From Isoptericola sp. BMS4 (GTDB taxonomy: Bacteria > Actinomycetota > Actinomycetes > Actinomycetales > Cellulomonadaceae), in NCBI RefSeq assembly GCF_011634835.1, contig NZ_SIRP01000001.1:2046034-2110033 (forward strand): a stretch of 64,000 nt of DNA, given 5' to 3'. Below the pieces are notes generated by a model. That model was given only the letters and a program-made list of their open reading frames with translations, was not told the origin of the DNA and did not search any database. The translations under genes and the position numbers were made by a program. Below, one piece after another: positions 62,678 to 64,000 of the stretch. The first letter of the stretch is position 1. Each line of letters begins with the position of its first letter.

Positions 62678-63534
62678 GCACGCCGGAGAGCACCGGGCAG
62701 GACGACACCGGGCAGGACGACACCGGGCAGGACGACACCGGGCAGGACGACACCGGGCAGGAGTCGGCCGGGCGCCAGCTCCCCGGCCACCTGCGCTCGA
62801 TCCAGCCGACCTCGCAGTTCGCCGGCGACGACGGCTCGGTGGACGCCCGGCTCGCGGAGCTCCTCGAGGGCTACGCCGCCGGGCGGGCCGCGCTCGCCGA
62901 CGTCGTGGAGCACCTGGCCCGGACGCGTGTGCTCGTGCCGGTGCTGGCCGAGGTCGAGGCCACGGCCGCCGTCACCCACGACGGGCAGGAGCTGGAGGTC
63001 GACAAGGAGGCCTCCGCCGGTGTCGTCGCGGTCGAGGCGCCCGACGGGCGGCGCGCGCTGCCGGTCTTCACGTCGGTCGACGCGATGGCCGCGTGGCGGC
63101 CGGACGCCCGGCCGGTACCCGTCGAGGCGCCGCGGGCAGCCCTGTCGGCCGTGAGCGAGGACTGGTCCCTCCTGGTCGTCGACCCCTCCGGGCCCGTGAC
63201 CGTGCAGGTGCCCAGGCCCGCCGTGTGGGCGCTCGCGCAGGGCAGGCGGTGGCGCCCGGCGCTGACCGGTCCGGGGGACGACGGCGCGCCGACGGTGGAC
63301 CCCGAGGTGGCCGCCGCCGTCGCCGACGCCGCCGCCCCCGTGCAGCACGTGGTGCGGGCCCACGCCGAGCCGGGCCGGCGCGCCGAGGTCGCCGTCGTCC
63401 TGGCACTGGACCCGGGGCTCGACCGGGCCGGGCTCGACCGCGTGCTCGGCCAGGTCAACGCGCGGCTCGGAGCGTCGAGCGTCATCTCCGAGCGGGTCGA
63501 CTCGCTCGAGCTCCGCGTGGGTGCCGCCCGCTGA
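62674..63534 (+). CDS. SseB N-terminal domain protein
   Basis: A 286-residue soluble protein with an SseB-like N-terminal domain (about residues 50-150: [36 protein letters not shown] and [33 protein letters not shown]), common after priA in actinobacterial histidine operons; function unknown. The C-terminal half has a second alpha/beta segment ([32 protein letters not shown]). The N-terminus begins with four TGQDD repeats encoded by 15-base tandem repeats. GTG at 62674 overlaps the priA stop. Confidence 0.85.
   Translation: MSTPESTGQDDTGQDDTGQDDTGQDDTGQESAGRQLPGHLRSIQPTSQFAGDDGSVDARLAELLEGYAAGRAALADVVEHLARTRVLVPVLAEVEATAAVTHDGQELEVDKEASAGVVAVEAPDGRRALPVFTSVDAMAAWRPDARPVPVEAPRAALSAVSEDWSLLVVDPSGPVTVQVPRPAVWALAQGRRWRPALTGPGDDGAPTVDPEVAAAVADAAAPVQHVVRAHAEPGRRAEVAVVLALDPGLDRAGLDRVLGQVNARLGASSVISERVDSLELRVGAAR
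62691..62762 (+). repeat. 15-base tandem repeats (4.8 copies) in the SseB-domain gene
   Basis: Unit CACCGGGCAGGACGA repeats at 62691, 62706, 62721 and 62736, with a fifth partial copy to 62762. The copies are identical, so the array is young. It encodes TGQDD in frame; gain or loss of units would keep the frame. Confidence 0.95.
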
Positions 63535-63558
63535 GCCGGACGCCCGCCCGCACCGGCC

Positions 63559-64000
63559 TCAGGAGCAGGGCGGCAGGTCGCTGAACGCGTCGGAGTCGGA
63601 GAGCAGGTCGCGCAGCGTCGAGCTCGGCACGAGCAGCGAGTCCCCGTCGCCCGTCTTGGCGTAGACGACGCCGATGACGTCGCCGTGCGCGTCCAGGGCG
63701 GCCGAGCCCGAGGACCCGGGCTCCACGGGCGCGTCGGTGCGCAGGACCTCGCCGAGGTTCTCGTGCAGCGGGTCGGTCGTCGGCCCGATGATGGCCCCGG
63801 CGGTCGCCGTCAGCTCGCCGCCCTCGGGGTACCCCACGACCGTGACGGCGTCGCCGGGCTGCGGGTCGTCCGGCGTCACGCGCGGGTGGCTCGGCAGGGG
63901 GTCGCGGGTGCGTACCACGGCCAGGTCCGCCAGCCGGGCGGTGGCGGCCGCCGAGACCGTGAGGTCGCGCCCGTCGTACGTGCTCACCTGCAGGTCCTCG
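63559..64000 (-). CDS. Trypsin-like serine protease, DegP/HtrA-type or alpha-lytic fold (5' end outside window)
   Basis: The C-terminal 146 residues of a chymotrypsin-fold protease; the frame is open at the window edge, so the N-terminus is missing. The catalytic aspartate region is LADLAVVRT, and the active-site serine is in PGSSGSAALD. DAVTVVGYPEGGELT and VIGVVYAKTGDG complete the beta-barrel core. The catalytic histidine, any signal peptide and any membrane helices would lie outside the window. A GTG at 63987 could be mistaken for a start, but upstream in-frame codons read EDLQ and continue the fold. No PDZ domain follows the serine, which argues against full HtrA. Confidence 0.85.
   Translation of the reverse strand, partial: EDLQVSTYDGRDLTVSAAATARLADLAVVRTRDPLPSHPRVTPDDPQPGDAVTVVGYPEGGELTATAGAIIGPTTDPLHENLGEVLRTDAPVEPGSSGSAALDAHGDVIGVVYAKTGDGDSLLVPSSTLRDLLSDSDAFSDLPPCS

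Noticed and set aside
62691-62762. CRISPR array
   Set aside because: The 15-base units are contiguous with no spacers and lie in frame inside a gene.

Overview
The window is about 64 kb of very GC-rich (roughly 75%) actinobacterial chromosome. Gene order and protein sequence point to Micrococcales, most likely a Cellulomonadaceae-type organism; this is inferred from synteny and family resemblance, not from a database search. Support includes a complete actinobacterial division and cell-wall (dcw) cluster running into sepF, yggT and divIVA, a dual-function PriA-type HisA, a SAV_6107-type HEPN protein next to dinB, an F420/PPOX-type protein, and a MurE whose DNPR-like motif reads DDPH. The MurE motif argues against meso-diaminopimelate and would fit the ornithine peptidoglycan of cellulomonads. 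No rRNA, tRNA, CRISPR array, insertion sequence, prophage or pseudogene was seen. The region reads as core chromosome.

Layout. 1-1953 (-): RNA polymerase-recycling HelR-type ATPase, cut by the window edge. 2158-5466 (+): a signalling group of a response regulator/PP2C phosphatase, a membrane histidine kinase and a stand-alone receiver. 5582-8045: PAC2 protein, cold-shock protein and a convergent spermidine-synthase-like protein. 8091-9949 (+): an SOS operon with a textbook LexA box, a HEPN protein and DNA polymerase IV. 9987-15136: a DUF3040 protein, then a convergent transglutaminase/DUF58/MoxR operon. 15462-35004 (+): mraZ, rsmH, ftsL, ftsI, murE, murF, mraY, murD, ftsW, murG, murC, ftsQ, ftsZ, pgeF, sepF, yggT, divIVA. 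35210-41956 (+): DksA-like protein, lspA, rluD, a DUF1232 protein, dnaE and a Nudix hydrolase. 42094-48907: a PPOX protein, a secreted DUF1080 protein (-), an S4 protein (-), hisD and a SWIM-SNF2 helicase. 49006-54787 (-): a peptide/oligosaccharide-type ABC importer. 54947-57403 (-): a RecQ-type helicase with a C-terminal phosphoribosyltransferase-like segment. 57536-58595: a small membrane protein and a divergent Rieske lipoprotein. 58698-63534 (+): hisC, hisB, an uncharacterised gene, hisH, priA and an SseB-domain gene. 63559-64000 (-): a trypsin-like protease, cut by the window edge.

How the parts work together. The dcw genes make the peptidoglycan precursor (MurC-F, MraY, MurG), polymerise and cross-link it at the septum (FtsW, FtsI) and build the divisome (FtsZ, FtsQ, FtsL, SepF), with DivIVA directing polar growth. 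Most neighbours are translationally coupled by ATGA, GTGA or TGATG overlaps. Ten genes have a TANNNT -10 hexamer only 6-8 nt before the start codon and no ribosome-binding site, so they are probably transcribed as leaderless mRNAs; this predicts many internal promoters in the clusters. Strong perfect hairpins mark the ends of several units.

I found no clearly undescribed multi-gene system. The observations most worth following are the LexA-controlled HEPN-DinB pair, the helicase-phosphoribosyltransferase fusion, the PP2C/kinase/receiver module, the MurE substrate motif, and the operator-like repeats before mraZ and ftsZ.
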